Shown: positions 20,337-29,677, counted from the stretch's first letter. The stretch is DNA of 64,000 nucleotides from CBDDEC01 sp965198045 (GCA_965198045.1 CBDAOL010000012.1:62001-126000); one strand, 5' to 3'. Numbers and translations: made by a program. The notes: generated by a model from the sequence alone, not told the origin.

Positions 20337-21896
20337 CTAGAAGTCCGTCCACTCTGGGTAGCTCTCGGAACGAAGGAGCTCGGGATGCCAGCGAGCGAGT
20401 GAGGCGCCGGTGAGCCACCACGATCGGTAGATGAGAGATTTCCACTGCTCCCGCGTGAACTTGTTCAGCGATGTCTCGACGGCCGCTAACTCGTTGCCCC
20501 ACGCTTCGGCTGTGACGTTGCCGGCCCACTCTGGGACCTCCGGTGCAGTGTTCTGCCACTCCGCGGGCGCCTCCGGGAGCCGACTGTGCAGACCGAACAG
20601 CACGCCGCGGCGGGTCCACTCCGGCGGATCGCCCTGTCCACCAGCTGCATGCCAGTCGCGCCACCCGCGGAAGCGCTCGACCATCACCTGAATCCGCTCC
20701 GTGGAGTTGACTCGATTCATCATCTCGCTGGAGCGCATGTAGGCCGTTGCCTGGCCGGCAAACGGCACGAGCGAGAGCAGCCGGCTCCGTCGTCCAGGCT
20801 TGTTGAATACGCCCCCGGCATCGACGGAGATGATCATCGCGTGGGAATCAGGATGATCGATCTGAACGACCTCTTCGCAGACCGCCAGGAGATCGCCATC
20901 GCCGAACGAGAGCGGTTCATCGAGGAGCTGTAGCACGACCGGCAGTGCCGGTGAATGCTCCGCGCCGTCACTCCCGATCGAGCCGGAGTCCGACGAGTAC
21001 CGCATCCGCTGCGCCGCACCGCCGCCCGCCTCGAGGTAGGTCGCGAGCCCGTCCTCGTAACTTGTCGAGATGTAGAGCGGGAGTCCGAGCTGGGCCAAGA
21101 CCGCGTAGGGGTGATCTGACCGCGACTTGTATGAGCGGCTGCGCGCCCAATCGCGCAGCTTCTTCCTCGGGTGGGACGGGTTGCGCTCGGTGGCCAGTAC
21201 CTGCGCCACTCGCGGAAGGTCCTCACCTCCAAGAAGCGAGAACATCCGCTCGTCCCCGCTCTCCCGGCGCAAGGCCATCGGTGGTGGCCCGGTGTAATCG
21301 AGCTTGCCGAGGCCGGTCCCCACGATGGGCACGCAGGTGCCCTCCTTAAGACCCTCGACAAGCAGCTCCCACTCCGACTCGCTGAAGCTGTACGTCGAGG
21401 TCGCGGACGGCCGGACGAGGAACTCGTCGATGCGACGGAGTAGTGCATCTCCATCATCGCTGGAGGCGCCGCGAATGGTGACCGCGTTTAGTTCAGCGAA
21501 CCACCTCACTGCCTCAGGAAGGTCTTCTGCATCGAACTCGCGCTGTCCGTCGACGAGAATCGGCCAGATGGGAATATCTGCCTCGCGCGCGCTCAGCAGT
21601 TCTTCTCGTACCCAGTCGACGCGGTCGGCGCGCTCGCGCAGGTGCCGCGCGTAACTCTGGCCGGCGAAGGCCAGCACGAGTCTGCTGCCCAGCAACGCTG
21701 CGCGAATCTCGTCGGGGAAGGGCTCGCCGGGTTCGATCGACCGGTCGTCGAGAAAGACTTCGACGGCAGGACCGAAGAGACGCTTGATGTTTTCGCGGTG
21801 TAAGGCGACCGCGCTCCCGGCGTCGTCATGACGGTAGCTGATGAAGATGTCGACCACGCGGGAACCTAACCGGCCTTGAGATGGCGGGGCGCGCAC
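20337..21896 (-). CDS. TIR domain protein with SIR2-like domain, candidate defence NADase
   Basis: 519 residues. Residues about 15-150 are a TIR domain. It opens VVDIFISYRHDDAGSAVALH, holds FLDDRSIEPGEPFPDEI, and has WVREELLSAREADIPIWPIL, where the Glu in WVREE is at the usual catalytic position of TIR NADases. Residues about 170-330 resemble a SIR2-type domain (GTCVPIVGTGLGK, LPRVAQVLATERNPS, HPYAVLAQLGLPLYISTSYE). The last 190 residues (Trp-rich, QWKSLIYRSWWLTGASLARW) are unknown. TIR and SIR2 domains deplete NAD+ in several phage-defence systems. An upstream hydrolase-TPR gene is in the same direction, 124 bp away. The start could also be GTG 21857. Confidence 0.7.
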   Translation of the reverse strand: MRAPPSQGRLGSRVVDIFISYRHDDAGSAVALHRENIKRLFGPAVEVFLDDRSIEPGEPFPDEIRAALLGSRLVLAFAGQSYARHLRERADRVDWVREELLSAREADIPIWPILVDGQREFDAEDLPEAVRWFAELNAVTIRGASSDDGDALLRRIDEFLVRPSATSTYSFSESEWELLVEGLKEGTCVPIVGTGLGKLDYTGPPPMALRRESGDERMFSLLGGEDLPRVAQVLATERNPSHPRKKLRDWARSRSYKSRSDHPYAVLAQLGLPLYISTSYEDGLATYLEAGGGAAQRMRYSSDSGSIGSDGAEHSPALPVVLQLLDEPLSFGDGDLLAVCEEVVQIDHPDSHAMIISVDAGGVFNKPGRRSRLLSLVPFAGQATAYMRSSEMMNRVNSTERIQVMVERFRGWRDWHAAGGQGDPPEWTRRGVLFGLHSRLPEAPAEWQNTAPEVPEWAGNVTAEAWGNELAAVETSLNKFTREQWKSLIYRSWWLTGASLARWHPELLRSESYPEWTDF

Positions 21897-22020
21897 CGAC
21901 CGTCCTCTATCGGATTGCGCGCCTAATCAGGGCTGGATCGCGCGGATCGTAGCCCCGGTATATCCGCTGCCGTGTCAGAGACTGTCAGAGTTACGTCAGT
22001 GATCGGGTCCGAGGACTCAC

Positions 22021-23398
22021 CTAGCGATCGAAGATTACGCCGAGGCGCGGGATCAGGTCCTCAAGCCCGCGACGCTCGGCGACCTCAACGGCCTGTTCGA
22101 ACGTCGAGGTCGCTTGCCACTGTCCAGGCTGCTCACGGATGGCCGACTCGAACGCGTCGAGGGCTCGGTCAATCAGGCCAAGGTGTAGCAGCGCTTCGCC
22201 TTCGGTCGCCAGCGTCCAGTAGTTGCGCGGCGCATCGCCTACATAGCGGAGCACGTCGACGGCGGTGGCCTCGGCCAGCTCGGGGCGTTCCTCGGCGGCG
22301 AGCTGCATGAACGCAACGTTGATGCCGAGGTAGAGCGATTGCTCCGGGTCACTAGCGGTGATCGCGGATGCGTAGGCGCTGGCATAGGTCTCGGCGGCCC
22401 GGGCCGCCTCGGCAGGGTCTCCGCCGTCAAGCCAGCGCTGCTTGAACCGCCCTGCAAGCGTCCCGCACACGTCGGTATCGTCGCCGTGGCTCCGCAGCAG
22501 TTCGACGGCGCCGTCGCTGTCGCCGGTCGCCGGTCGCCTCGAGCGCCATCGCATAGAGCACGACGTGCCGGTCGTCGATTTCGTCTTTGTGGTCGCGAAA
22601 CTCGCGCAACGCGCGTGCGTAGTCTCCGTTGATCATCGCGAGCCGCGCAGCATTGAGCGGCCCTTCAGGCTTCTCATCGCCGCCGACGATCTTGCTGACA
22701 AGCAGGACGTTGAGATCGTTTTGGTCCTGCGGGCGAATCATCGAGAGGTGGTTCCCCGGTACGGCCGCGTGGTACCGCAGTTCGAAGGGGTCCAACGATG
22801 TGTAGGGCGGAACAAACTGGTCGGAGTCGCCCGCGACAGTGCGGAAAGCGAACCCCGGGAATCGACCAACGTCGCTCGTCCAGCGTTCGCGCAGGTCGGC
22901 GATGAAGTCCGAGCCGAGCGTGAAGTTGGCCATCTGACGCTTGAAGCGGCTGAGCAGTCCGGCCTTTCGCAGTCCTGCGCTGGGCGTTCCGAAGAGGACG
23001 ACATCACTTACGCGTTGGCGCAGCGCATCGTCATCAACGATGGCACGCTGGACGACTAGGCCGCCCATGCTGTGAGCGACGAGGGCGATCCGTCGGTACC
23101 GGTCAAGGGGACGGACACTCAGGTGCGTGCGGAGGTAGGTCGAAAGCTCCCGGATCTCTGGATCGCGTGACTGATGCGGAGAGAGGAAGTTGGCGACCGT
23201 GAAGAAGTCGACCTTCGAGCTGGTCGTGAAGCCGAGCGAATAGACGTCCCACCGCTCAAGTCCGTGGTCCGCAGTGAGGAAGACAGGAAAGTCCCCCCAA
23301 TCTTCGTGACTACCGTTGAAACCATGCACTAAGAGGAGCGCGCGATCCGCGCCTCCACGCTGTCGGTAGCCCTCGATGGATGCCTGTTCGCTCGCCAT
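22021..23398 (-). pseudogene. alpha/beta-hydrolase (lipase-like) with TPR tail, frame broken by 7-bp repeat
   Basis: The N-terminal 290 residues form an alpha/beta-hydrolase: ALLLVHGFNGSHEDWGDF (oxyanion region), VAHSMGGLVVQRAI (GHSMG-type nucleophile elbow), a later Asp in VAGDSDQFVPP and His in VPGNHLSMIRP. From ARLAMINGDYARALREFRDH the protein turns into TPR-like helices and continues in a second frame with SDGAVELLRSHGDD and NYWTLATEGEALLHLGLIDR. The join falls in 2.9 tandem copies of GTCGCCG (22519-22538). Removing one copy restores a 456-residue protein. It precedes the TIR gene in the same direction, consistent with a two-gene defence locus. Slipped-strand switching is possible. Confidence 0.7.
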
Positions 23399-23504
23399 CC
23401 GGTTCTCTCTCGCCTTCGACCTGATCGGAGGCGAATATTAACCGTTCGCGCCGATCGCCGCGATGGAGGTAACAGCGGGGACCGAGCGTTGGGGAGCGAT
23501 TGCT

Positions 23505-25076
23505 GAGGCTGTCGCATGGAGTGGCGTGGGCGGAGCGCCACGAGGGCCAAGAGGTCAGCCGGTCGGTTGTCGGGGCGGAGTAGCCGCCTCTCACAGGGCA
23601 GCGGCGCTACGCGGCCGCCACGGCGGCAGACCAGCCTCTTTGCCGGGGGTTGCCGTTCGCTGGCCAGGAGGACGGCCGCGCCCGGCGATAGAGCTTCTTG
23701 AGGTTGTGGGTGGCGGCGATCAGCTTCCATTCGCTGGCGCACGAGGCGATCCCGCGCCGCATGAACCGGCGGATGCCGCGGTTCTCCTTGACGTCGCCGA
23801 AGACGGGTTCGATCATCCAGCGCCGCTGCTCGTAGAGACGCCGGCCACGCTGCGTCGCCAGCTTGCGATCCATCCGTTCACGGACGGAGAGCCCGGCAGG
23901 GATGCGCCCGCGCGGCGGTGCCGCGCCGACGCGCCGGTTGCGGTCGCTGCGGGTCGCGAGCAGCAGCTCCGGACCTGCGCTCCCCGCCTGCCGCACGTTC
24001 GCCTCGGAGTAGTAGCCGGCATCAGCCAGCAGCACGCGCGCCGGCCCGCAGTGTGCGGCCTGCAGGTTGCGGTGCATCACCTCGATCATCGGTTGCAGCT
24101 CGTGCATGTCGGTCGCCTGTCGGCTCACCTCAGCCGCGACGATGATCTGGTCGCGGGTCGTCACCGCCTGCACGTTGTAGCCTTGGAAGTAGCCGTGATA
24201 GTCGCGCACCACGCGGCTGTCCGGGTCGGTGACGTTCACCTTCGCACCCTGCTCGGGCTGCGGCGGCTTCGGGCGGCGCCCGCGCCGGTCCTTCTCCGCG
24301 CGGCTCCTGAGGCGTTGCTCGTAGTCCTCCTGCCGCTCCCGCTCTCGGGCCGCCAGTCGCTCCCGCGCCTCGTGCAACCGCTGCAGGCGCTCCTCGCGGT
24401 CCCTGAATCCCGGAGCCAACTCGTCGCCCCGCGCGTCGCCGAAGCGCGCGTTCTCCTCGGCGTCCACCCGCTCCGCTTCGTCGAGGATGCGCCGCACCTC
24501 GGCCTCCAGGTCCGCATCCGTGCGGTTGCGCTCACGGCTGGCGTTGGCGTGCAGCTTGGTCCCGTCGAGCGCGACCACCCCGACCCGCACCAGACCAGCC
24601 TCGGCGCACAGCCTGAGCACCTCGGCGAACAGTCCCGAGAGCGCCTCCTCGTGCTGCTGGCGGAAACGGCAGATCGTCGCGTGGTCGGGGTGCTGGTTCG
24701 CGGTCAGCACCCGGAGGGCGATGTCCTCCCGGCAGCGCCGTTCGATCTGGCGGCTCGAGCGCTCGCCCTCGCAGTAGGCGTAGAGCACGAGCGCGACCAT
24801 CATCGACGGCTCGTACGCCTTCCGCCCCCAACCGTCCTCGCGGTAGCGCTCGTAGAACGCGGTGAGGTCCAACTGGCTGACCGCATCGAGCACGAACCAC
24901 GCGAGGTGGTCCCCGGGCAGCCAGTCGCGGAGGCTGGCGGGCATCAGGTATTGCTGGTCACGGTCGCACGGCAAGAAACGCTGGGTCACGGCGGCACCTC
25001 GGAATCACTCCGCCCCCGCCGCCATGCTCATCGTAATAGCGATGTCCCCCTCTTCGTGGGTTTGTGCGACAGCCTC
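23505..25076. mobile_element. IS1182-family insertion sequence, 1572 bp
   Basis: Perfect 12-bp inverted ends GAGGCTGTCGCA (23505-23516) and TGCGACAGCCTC (25065-25076) enclose one intact transposase gene. It separates the candidate defence locus from the DUF1800 operon. Further imperfect pairing extends outward by a few bases, so the exact ends may differ by 1-4 bp. Confidence 0.8.
23607..24989 (-). CDS. IS1182 family transposase
   Basis: 460 residues. The N-terminal helical domain has SLRDWLPGDHLAWFVLDAVS, YEPSMMVALVLYAYCEGERS and RRCREDIALRVLTANQHPDH. The DDE core has VVALDGTKLHANASRERN, a charged insertion (about 170-250), then VTDPDSRVVRDYHGYFQGYN, VLLADAGYYSEANV and YEQRRWMIEPVFGDVKENRG, giving the Asp, Asp and Glu expected. 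The end KLIAATHNLKKLYRRA is typical. Full length and apparently functional. Confidence 0.92.
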   Translation of the reverse strand: MTQRFLPCDRDQQYLMPASLRDWLPGDHLAWFVLDAVSQLDLTAFYERYREDGWGRKAYEPSMMVALVLYAYCEGERSSRQIERRCREDIALRVLTANQHPDHATICRFRQQHEEALSGLFAEVLRLCAEAGLVRVGVVALDGTKLHANASRERNRTDADLEAEVRRILDEAERVDAEENARFGDARGDELAPGFRDREERLQRLHEARERLAARERERQEDYEQRLRSRAEKDRRGRRPKPPQPEQGAKVNVTDPDSRVVRDYHGYFQGYNVQAVTTRDQIIVAAEVSRQATDMHELQPMIEVMHRNLQAAHCGPARVLLADAGYYSEANVRQAGSAGPELLLATRSDRNRRVGAAPPRGRIPAGLSVRERMDRKLATQRGRRLYEQRRWMIEPVFGDVKENRGIRRFMRRGIASCASEWKLIAATHNLKKLYRRARPSSWPANGNPRQRGWSAAVAAA

Positions 25077-25286
25077 TGCTATGCTTCCGACGGTGCCGGC
25101 ACCGTCCGAGTCCGCATAGCCGCGGCCGCCACGAATCGGCTCCCGATCGGCGCCCTCGACGGCAGCCCGCAGCTGGTGCGGAGCCTACGGCGGAGCCGGG
25201 GCGCGCATGCTATAACCACGGCACGAGGGCGGCGCGCGGCCGCGCTGTGCCAGCGTCCTCACGCGACACGTCGAGGAGGGATAGCC

Positions 25287-26681
25287 ATGGCGGACGACCG
25301 CATCGAGTTGATGGCGCATCTCATGCGCCGCGTCGGCGTGGGCGCCAGCCGCGACGAGCTCGAAGAGTTGGCCGAACGACCCTACGAGGAGGTCGTCGAG
25401 GACCTGCTCCACCCCGAGCGCCACGAGGACCCGGATGTCGACGCCCTCGACCGCTACTACCCCACCTCGTTCAGCCCCGACACGCCCATGACGTGGGCGT
25501 CGCGCTGGATCTACAGCCTGGCCAACACCGAGCGGCCGCTGCGCGAGAAGATGGCGCTGTTCTGGCACCACGTCTTCGCGACCGGCTGGTTCAAGAGCGA
25601 GCACGGCCCCTCGTTGGTCCGGCAGATCGACCTGTTCCGCGAGAACGGCCTCGGGAACATGCGGCAGATCCTCGTCGACCTCTCGCGCGACCCGGCGATG
25701 ATCCACTGGCTCGACAACAGCGAGAACCACGGCGTCTCGATCAACGAGAACTACGGTCGCGAGCTCCTCGAGCTGTTCTCGATGGGCATCGGCGCCTACA
25801 CCGAGGACGACATCAAGTCTGCGGCCCGCGCCTTCACCGGCTGGACCTTCAAGCAACCGATCCCGCTCTATCCCTACGGCGGCTACGCCTCCGAGTTCGT
25901 CTTCGACGACGCCGATCACGACGCCGAGGAGAAGCTGTTCCTCGGTGAGAAGGTCGTCGACGGCGAGGACGTGATTGACGTGATCGTGAAGCAGGAGGCC
26001 TGCGCACGGTTCATCTCGCGCCACCTCTACAACTTCTTTGTCGCCGACGAGCCGCAGGTGCCCTCGTGGAGCGAGACACCGCCGCAGGACGAGGCCGCGG
26101 TCGACGCGCTCGTCGCTTCGTTCATGGAGTCAGACGGCGACCTCCGCGAGGTGATGCGGACGCTGCTCAGTTCCGACTTCTTCAAGGCTGCCCGCTTCAA
26201 GCGCGTGAAGAGCCCAACCGAGTTCGTCGGTGGCGCGATCAAGCTCGCTGGCTCGCCTCAGTTCCCCGACCCCTCCGTTGCTCGCCTCGCCGGCGCGGCC
26301 ATGGTGATGGGTCAGAAGCTGATGGACCCGCTCTCCGTCGAGGGCTGGCACACCGGCAAGGAGTGGCTCGACGCCGGCACGCTGACGGAGCGTGTCAACT
26401 TCGCCGTCGAGCGGGTCATGGACACCTCGAAGCCCGGCGTGGCCGCCATCGTCGACCGTGTCACGGCCGCGGGCGATGCCTCGCCCGAAGAGTTCGTCGA
26501 CCGCTGCCTCGACCTCTGCGGTCCCCTCGACGTCAGCGCGAAAACGCGCTCGACCCTCGTGGAGTTCGCCGAGGAGCAGGGCCCACTCTCGTTCGACAAC
26601 GGGGCTAGCGAGGACGCGCGGGCCCGCATCGGACGCATGGTGCAGCTGATCGTGGCGGCGCCCGAGTACCAGTTTGCCTAG
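25287..26681 (+). CDS. DUF1800 family protein
   Basis: 464 residues from the ATG at 25287, which has a strong GAGGAGGG site 6 nt upstream; the open frame extends much further 5' only as the shadow of the IS1182 transposase. Family features are AHLMRRVGVGASRDELEELA, REKMALFWHHVFATGW, INENYGRELLELFSMGIGAY and AARAFTGWTF, with RFISRHLYNFFVADEPQVPS following. DUF1800 proteins occur in a conserved pair with DUF1501 proteins, as here with 12 bp between. The biochemical role is unknown; many homologues are secreted, but no signal peptide is seen in this one. Confidence 0.88.
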   Translation: MADDRIELMAHLMRRVGVGASRDELEELAERPYEEVVEDLLHPERHEDPDVDALDRYYPTSFSPDTPMTWASRWIYSLANTERPLREKMALFWHHVFATGWFKSEHGPSLVRQIDLFRENGLGNMRQILVDLSRDPAMIHWLDNSENHGVSINENYGRELLELFSMGIGAYTEDDIKSAARAFTGWTFKQPIPLYPYGGYASEFVFDDADHDAEEKLFLGEKVVDGEDVIDVIVKQEACARFISRHLYNFFVADEPQVPSWSETPPQDEAAVDALVASFMESDGDLREVMRTLLSSDFFKAARFKRVKSPTEFVGGAIKLAGSPQFPDPSVARLAGAAMVMGQKLMDPLSVEGWHTGKEWLDAGTLTERVNFAVERVMDTSKPGVAAIVDRVTAAGDASPEEFVDRCLDLCGPLDVSAKTRSTLVEFAEEQGPLSFDNGASEDARARIGRMVQLIVAAPEYQFA

Positions 26682-26693
26682 GGAGGGCTGACG

Positions 26694-27839
26694 ATGACGA
26701 CGAAGCTGCACAAGGAGCCCGTGGTCGTAGTGATCCAGCTCAGCGGTGGGCTGGACTTCATGAACACGTTGATTCCGTACCAGAGCGGCATCATCCGCGA
26801 CGCCCGCCCCACGGTGAGTGTGCCCGTCGAGGACACCATGCCGATCGATGACACGCTCGCGTGGCACCCCGCAGCGAAAGCGCTGAAGGAGCTCTACGAC
26901 GCCGGCAATGTCGCCGTCGTGCAGGGCATCGGCTACGAGAACTCGAGCCGCTCCCATTTCCGCTCCATGGACATCTGGCACACCTGCGAGCCGAACGAGA
27001 TCGCGACCGAGGGCTGGCTGGCCAAGGTCACCCGCGAGTTCGACCCGACCTCGGAGAATCCGTTGACGGCCGTCAGCTTCGGCCGCGGCCTGCCCCGGGC
27101 GCTCGCAGCGCCCGGCGTCACCGCCACCTCGATCGGCAACCTCGACGAGTTCGGACTGATGACGAAGGTCGAGGCGGAGCAGGAGCGGGCGCAGGACCTC
27201 GACATCTTCAAGCGCATGTATACGCCGGGGGTCGGCACCGGCATCGTACAGGACTACCTGGCGCAGACCGGCCGCGACGTGCTCAGGGGCGCGGACATGT
27301 TGGCCGATGTGCCGTCCGGGTACTCCTCGGACGTTGAGTACGCGAACAACCCGATCGCGCAGTCGTTGCGCGATGTCGCCCGTGTGCATACGGCTGGCCT
27401 CGGCACGCGCATCTTCTACACGCAGCACGCCGGGTACGACTACCACTCGCACGAGCCAGTGATGCACCCGAAGCTGCTCACCGAGCTGACGGAGGCGATC
27501 ACCGACTTCCTGCAGGACCTGCGCAACCACAACGCGTCCGAGGAGGTGACGATCCTCGTCTTCACCGAGTTCGGGCGTCGCATCAAGGACAACGGCTCGG
27601 GGACCGACCACGGCTCCGGCGGCGGCGCCTACATCATTGGCGACCACGTCGAGGGTGGGCTCTACGGCGAGTACCCCTCGATCGATCCGGCCGACTGGCT
27701 GTATGGCGAAGACCTGCGGCACACGATCGACTTCCGTGGCATCTACGGCACGGTGCTCGACCAGTGGATGGGCGTCGACCCGACCTCGATCGTGGGCGGC
27801 ACCTTCGAGCAGATCAACCCGTACAAGACGGTCGCTTAG
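26694..27839 (+). CDS. DUF1501 family (sulfatase-fold) protein
   Basis: 381 residues with RBS GGGAGGG. Features are VVVIQLSGGLDFMNTLIPYQ, WHPAAKALKELYDAGNVAVV, GYENSSRSHFRSMDIWHTCE, FTEFGRRIKDNGSGTDHGSG and AYIIGDHVEGGLYGEYPSID. DUF1501 proteins share the alkaline-phosphatase/sulfatase fold; the EFGRR and GTDHG segments hold the usual metal-ligand positions. It is linked to DUF1800 and a beta-propeller protein in one operon. There is no Tat signal, unlike many homologues. The substrate is unknown. Confidence 0.88.
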   Translation: MTTKLHKEPVVVVIQLSGGLDFMNTLIPYQSGIIRDARPTVSVPVEDTMPIDDTLAWHPAAKALKELYDAGNVAVVQGIGYENSSRSHFRSMDIWHTCEPNEIATEGWLAKVTREFDPTSENPLTAVSFGRGLPRALAAPGVTATSIGNLDEFGLMTKVEAEQERAQDLDIFKRMYTPGVGTGIVQDYLAQTGRDVLRGADMLADVPSGYSSDVEYANNPIAQSLRDVARVHTAGLGTRIFYTQHAGYDYHSHEPVMHPKLLTELTEAITDFLQDLRNHNASEEVTILVFTEFGRRIKDNGSGTDHGSGGGAYIIGDHVEGGLYGEYPSIDPADWLYGEDLRHTIDFRGIYGTVLDQWMGVDPTSIVGGTFEQINPYKTVA

Positions 27840-27852
27840 CGGAGGCGGCACG

Positions 27853-28899
27853 ATGGCCGACAACAACGGCGCGGGCACGAACGGAGCCAGCACCAACGGC
27901 GCAGCGGCCGAGGCGCCGGCGGCGCTGCTGCGCGCAGGCTTCCCCTACGAGAAGACGATCGGCATGCGCCGCGTCACCTGGTACCCGATCGACATCGCCC
28001 TGGGCGACGAGGGGCGTGTCTACTGCCTCGGGCGCTTCGATGTGGGTGGCGCGATCCGAGTCATCAACTGGGAGGACGAGGATCTCGGCGGTCTGGGCGG
28101 CGGCTGGGTCTGGCCCGTCGGCATCATCCGCGACGAGGATGAGCGGCTCTTCGTGTCGGACGAGGGCGGCCACACTGTCACCATCCTGAAGCGGGACGGC
28201 GAGCAGGTGGCGAAGTGGGGCGAACACGGCAGCGAGCCGGGCCAGCTCAACCGCCCGGCGCACATGGCCCTCGACGGCGAGGGACGCCTGCTGGTGGTCG
28301 ACACGATGAACCACCGCGTGCAGCGCTTCACGCCCGAAGGCGAGTACATCGACGGCTTCGGCTCGTTCGGCGACGGTCCGGGCGAGCTGAACATGCCCTG
28401 GGGCGTGACGCTCGACGCCGAGGGTTGCATCTACGTCGGCGACTGGCGCAACGACCGCGTGCAGAAGTTCAGTCCCGCCGGCGAACCGCTGATGTCGGTC
28501 GGCACCAGCGGGGACGGCGAAGGTCAGCTCAGCCGTCCGGCCGGCGTGGCCGTCGACGAGCACGGCGACATCTACGTCGCCGACCGCGGCAACCATCGCG
28601 TACTGCTGTTCGATCGCAGCGGACGCTACGTCGAGCGGTTCATCGGCGACGCCACCATCTCGTCGATGGGCAAGACCTACATCCTGTCGAACGCGAAAGT
28701 GCTGAGGTTGCGCGAGATGACCACTCTCGAGCAGCAGAAACGCTTCCGCGCGCCCGCGTCCGTGCGCATCCTCGGCGACCGTCTGTACGTCGGCGACTTC
28801 GGTTGCCACCGCGTGCAGATCTACCGCAAGGAGGCCTACCCGCTCACCGAGGCGGAGATCATGCCGCACCCCGGCGCGCCGAACCTGTCGACGGTGTAG
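27853..28899 (+). CDS. NHL-repeat beta-propeller protein
   Basis: 348 residues from ATG 27853 (site GGAGGCGG). After a low-complexity Asn/Ala/Gly start, at least five NHL repeats are visible, each with a GxhxVxDxxNxRVxxF pattern: LLVVDTMNHRVQRFTPEGEY, IYVGDWRNDRVQKFSPAGEP, IYVADRGNHRVLLFDRSGRY and LYVGDFGCHRVQIYRKEAYP. Such propellers bind proteins or act as lyase scaffolds. It is the third gene of the DUF1800-DUF1501 operon, so it may be a scaffold for that unit. No signal peptide. Confidence 0.88.
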   Translation: MADNNGAGTNGASTNGAAAEAPAALLRAGFPYEKTIGMRRVTWYPIDIALGDEGRVYCLGRFDVGGAIRVINWEDEDLGGLGGGWVWPVGIIRDEDERLFVSDEGGHTVTILKRDGEQVAKWGEHGSEPGQLNRPAHMALDGEGRLLVVDTMNHRVQRFTPEGEYIDGFGSFGDGPGELNMPWGVTLDAEGCIYVGDWRNDRVQKFSPAGEPLMSVGTSGDGEGQLSRPAGVAVDEHGDIYVADRGNHRVLLFDRSGRYVERFIGDATISSMGKTYILSNAKVLRLREMTTLEQQKRFRAPASVRILGDRLYVGDFGCHRVQIYRKEAYPLTEAEIMPHPGAPNLSTV

Positions 28900-28906
28900 C
28901 CACGCG

Positions 28907-29245
28907 ATGCCGATCATGATCGGCTTCGCACGGCAGCGGCAGCAGCTGATCGAAGCCGAGTTCGCACGCTTCGCCGAGGAGCTGCCCAAGCTGGCCGTGC
29001 TCCGCGCTTGGGTCACCGGCGATTTCGCCCGAGGCCAGATCGGTCCCGACACGCCGCTCGACCTGGTCGTCGTACACGAGACGACGCTGGCGCCGCATCG
29101 GCGTTCCGACTTCTTTGTCGACCACTTGCGTCCGCAGCTCGACACCCGCTTCAGCGTCTACACTCCCGCGGAGGCGGAGACACTCGAAGACAGCGACCGC
29201 GTACTCGTCGAGGCGGTACGCCTCGGCGAGCCGATGGTCGGTTGA
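28907..29245 (+). CDS. MNT-type nucleotidyltransferase (antitoxin of MNT-HEPN pair)
   Basis: 112 residues. The key segment is WVTGDFARGQIGPDTPLDLV, a variant of the minimal nucleotidyltransferase motif G(S)xxxRG...DxD with GD in place of GS. The rest (DFFVDHLRPQLDTRFSVYTP) fits the small MntA-like fold. It starts 7 nt after the NHL gene and ends 12 bp before the HEPN gene, so all three may be co-transcribed. In characterised pairs the MNT enzyme AMPylates and silences the HEPN toxin. Confidence 0.7.
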   Translation: MPIMIGFARQRQQLIEAEFARFAEELPKLAVLRAWVTGDFARGQIGPDTPLDLVVVHETTLAPHRRSDFFVDHLRPQLDTRFSVYTPAEAETLEDSDRVLVEAVRLGEPMVG

Positions 29246-29257
29246 GCGCGGTGCTGC

Positions 29258-29677
29258 GTGCCTGACGCCGACGCCACAGCTCGCGAAGCGGCGCGCTGGA
29301 TGGCGCAGGCCCGGATCGACCTCGACGACGCGCGAGGCTCGGCCGAGGCTGGTCGCCACGCTCTTGCCTGCTTCCTCTGCCATCAGGCGGCAGAGAAGGC
29401 GGTCACCGCCTTCCTCTACTCGCGCGGCGTCGAGCTGGTGTGGGGTCACGCCCTGACCGACCTCTGCGAGGACGCGATGGCGCTCGACCCCTCGTTCGAC
29501 CTGCTCAAGTCGAGCGCGGCGCAGCTCGACAAGCACTACCTCGGCGCACGCTACCCCTCGACGCTCCCGGGCGGCGTGCCCGGCGAGGTCTACGCCACCG
29601 AAGACTCCTCGCGCGCGCTCGAGATAGCGTCGGACGCACTCGAGTTCGTCACCATGCGCCTCGAGGGCGAGGGCTAG
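29258..29677 (+). CDS. HEPN domain protein (toxin of MNT-HEPN pair)
   Basis: 139 residues from GTG 29258. It shows the HEPN pattern AARWMAQARIDLDDARGSAE then CFLCHQAAEKAVTAFLYSRG and GHALTDLCEDAMAL. This is the PF05168-type HEPN, in which the QxAxEKAxKA helix is conserved; a clear Rx4-6H ribonuclease motif is not evident. The upstream MNT gene makes a standard two-gene toxin-antitoxin or nucleotidyltransferase module. Confidence 0.78.
   Translation: MPDADATAREAARWMAQARIDLDDARGSAEAGRHALACFLCHQAAEKAVTAFLYSRGVELVWGHALTDLCEDAMALDPSFDLLKSSAAQLDKHYLGARYPSTLPGGVPGEVYATEDSSRALEIASDALEFVTMRLEGEG

Noticed and set aside
23463..25286. Long 5' extension (600 codons) of the DUF1800 reading frame
   Set aside because: It is exactly antisense to the IS1182 transposase, has arginine/leucine-rich shadow composition, and the real start at 25287 has a strong RBS.
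26130..27896. 588-codon minus-strand open frame across DUF1800/DUF1501
   Set aside because: Shadow frame of two well-supported genes in high-GC DNA; no family motifs.
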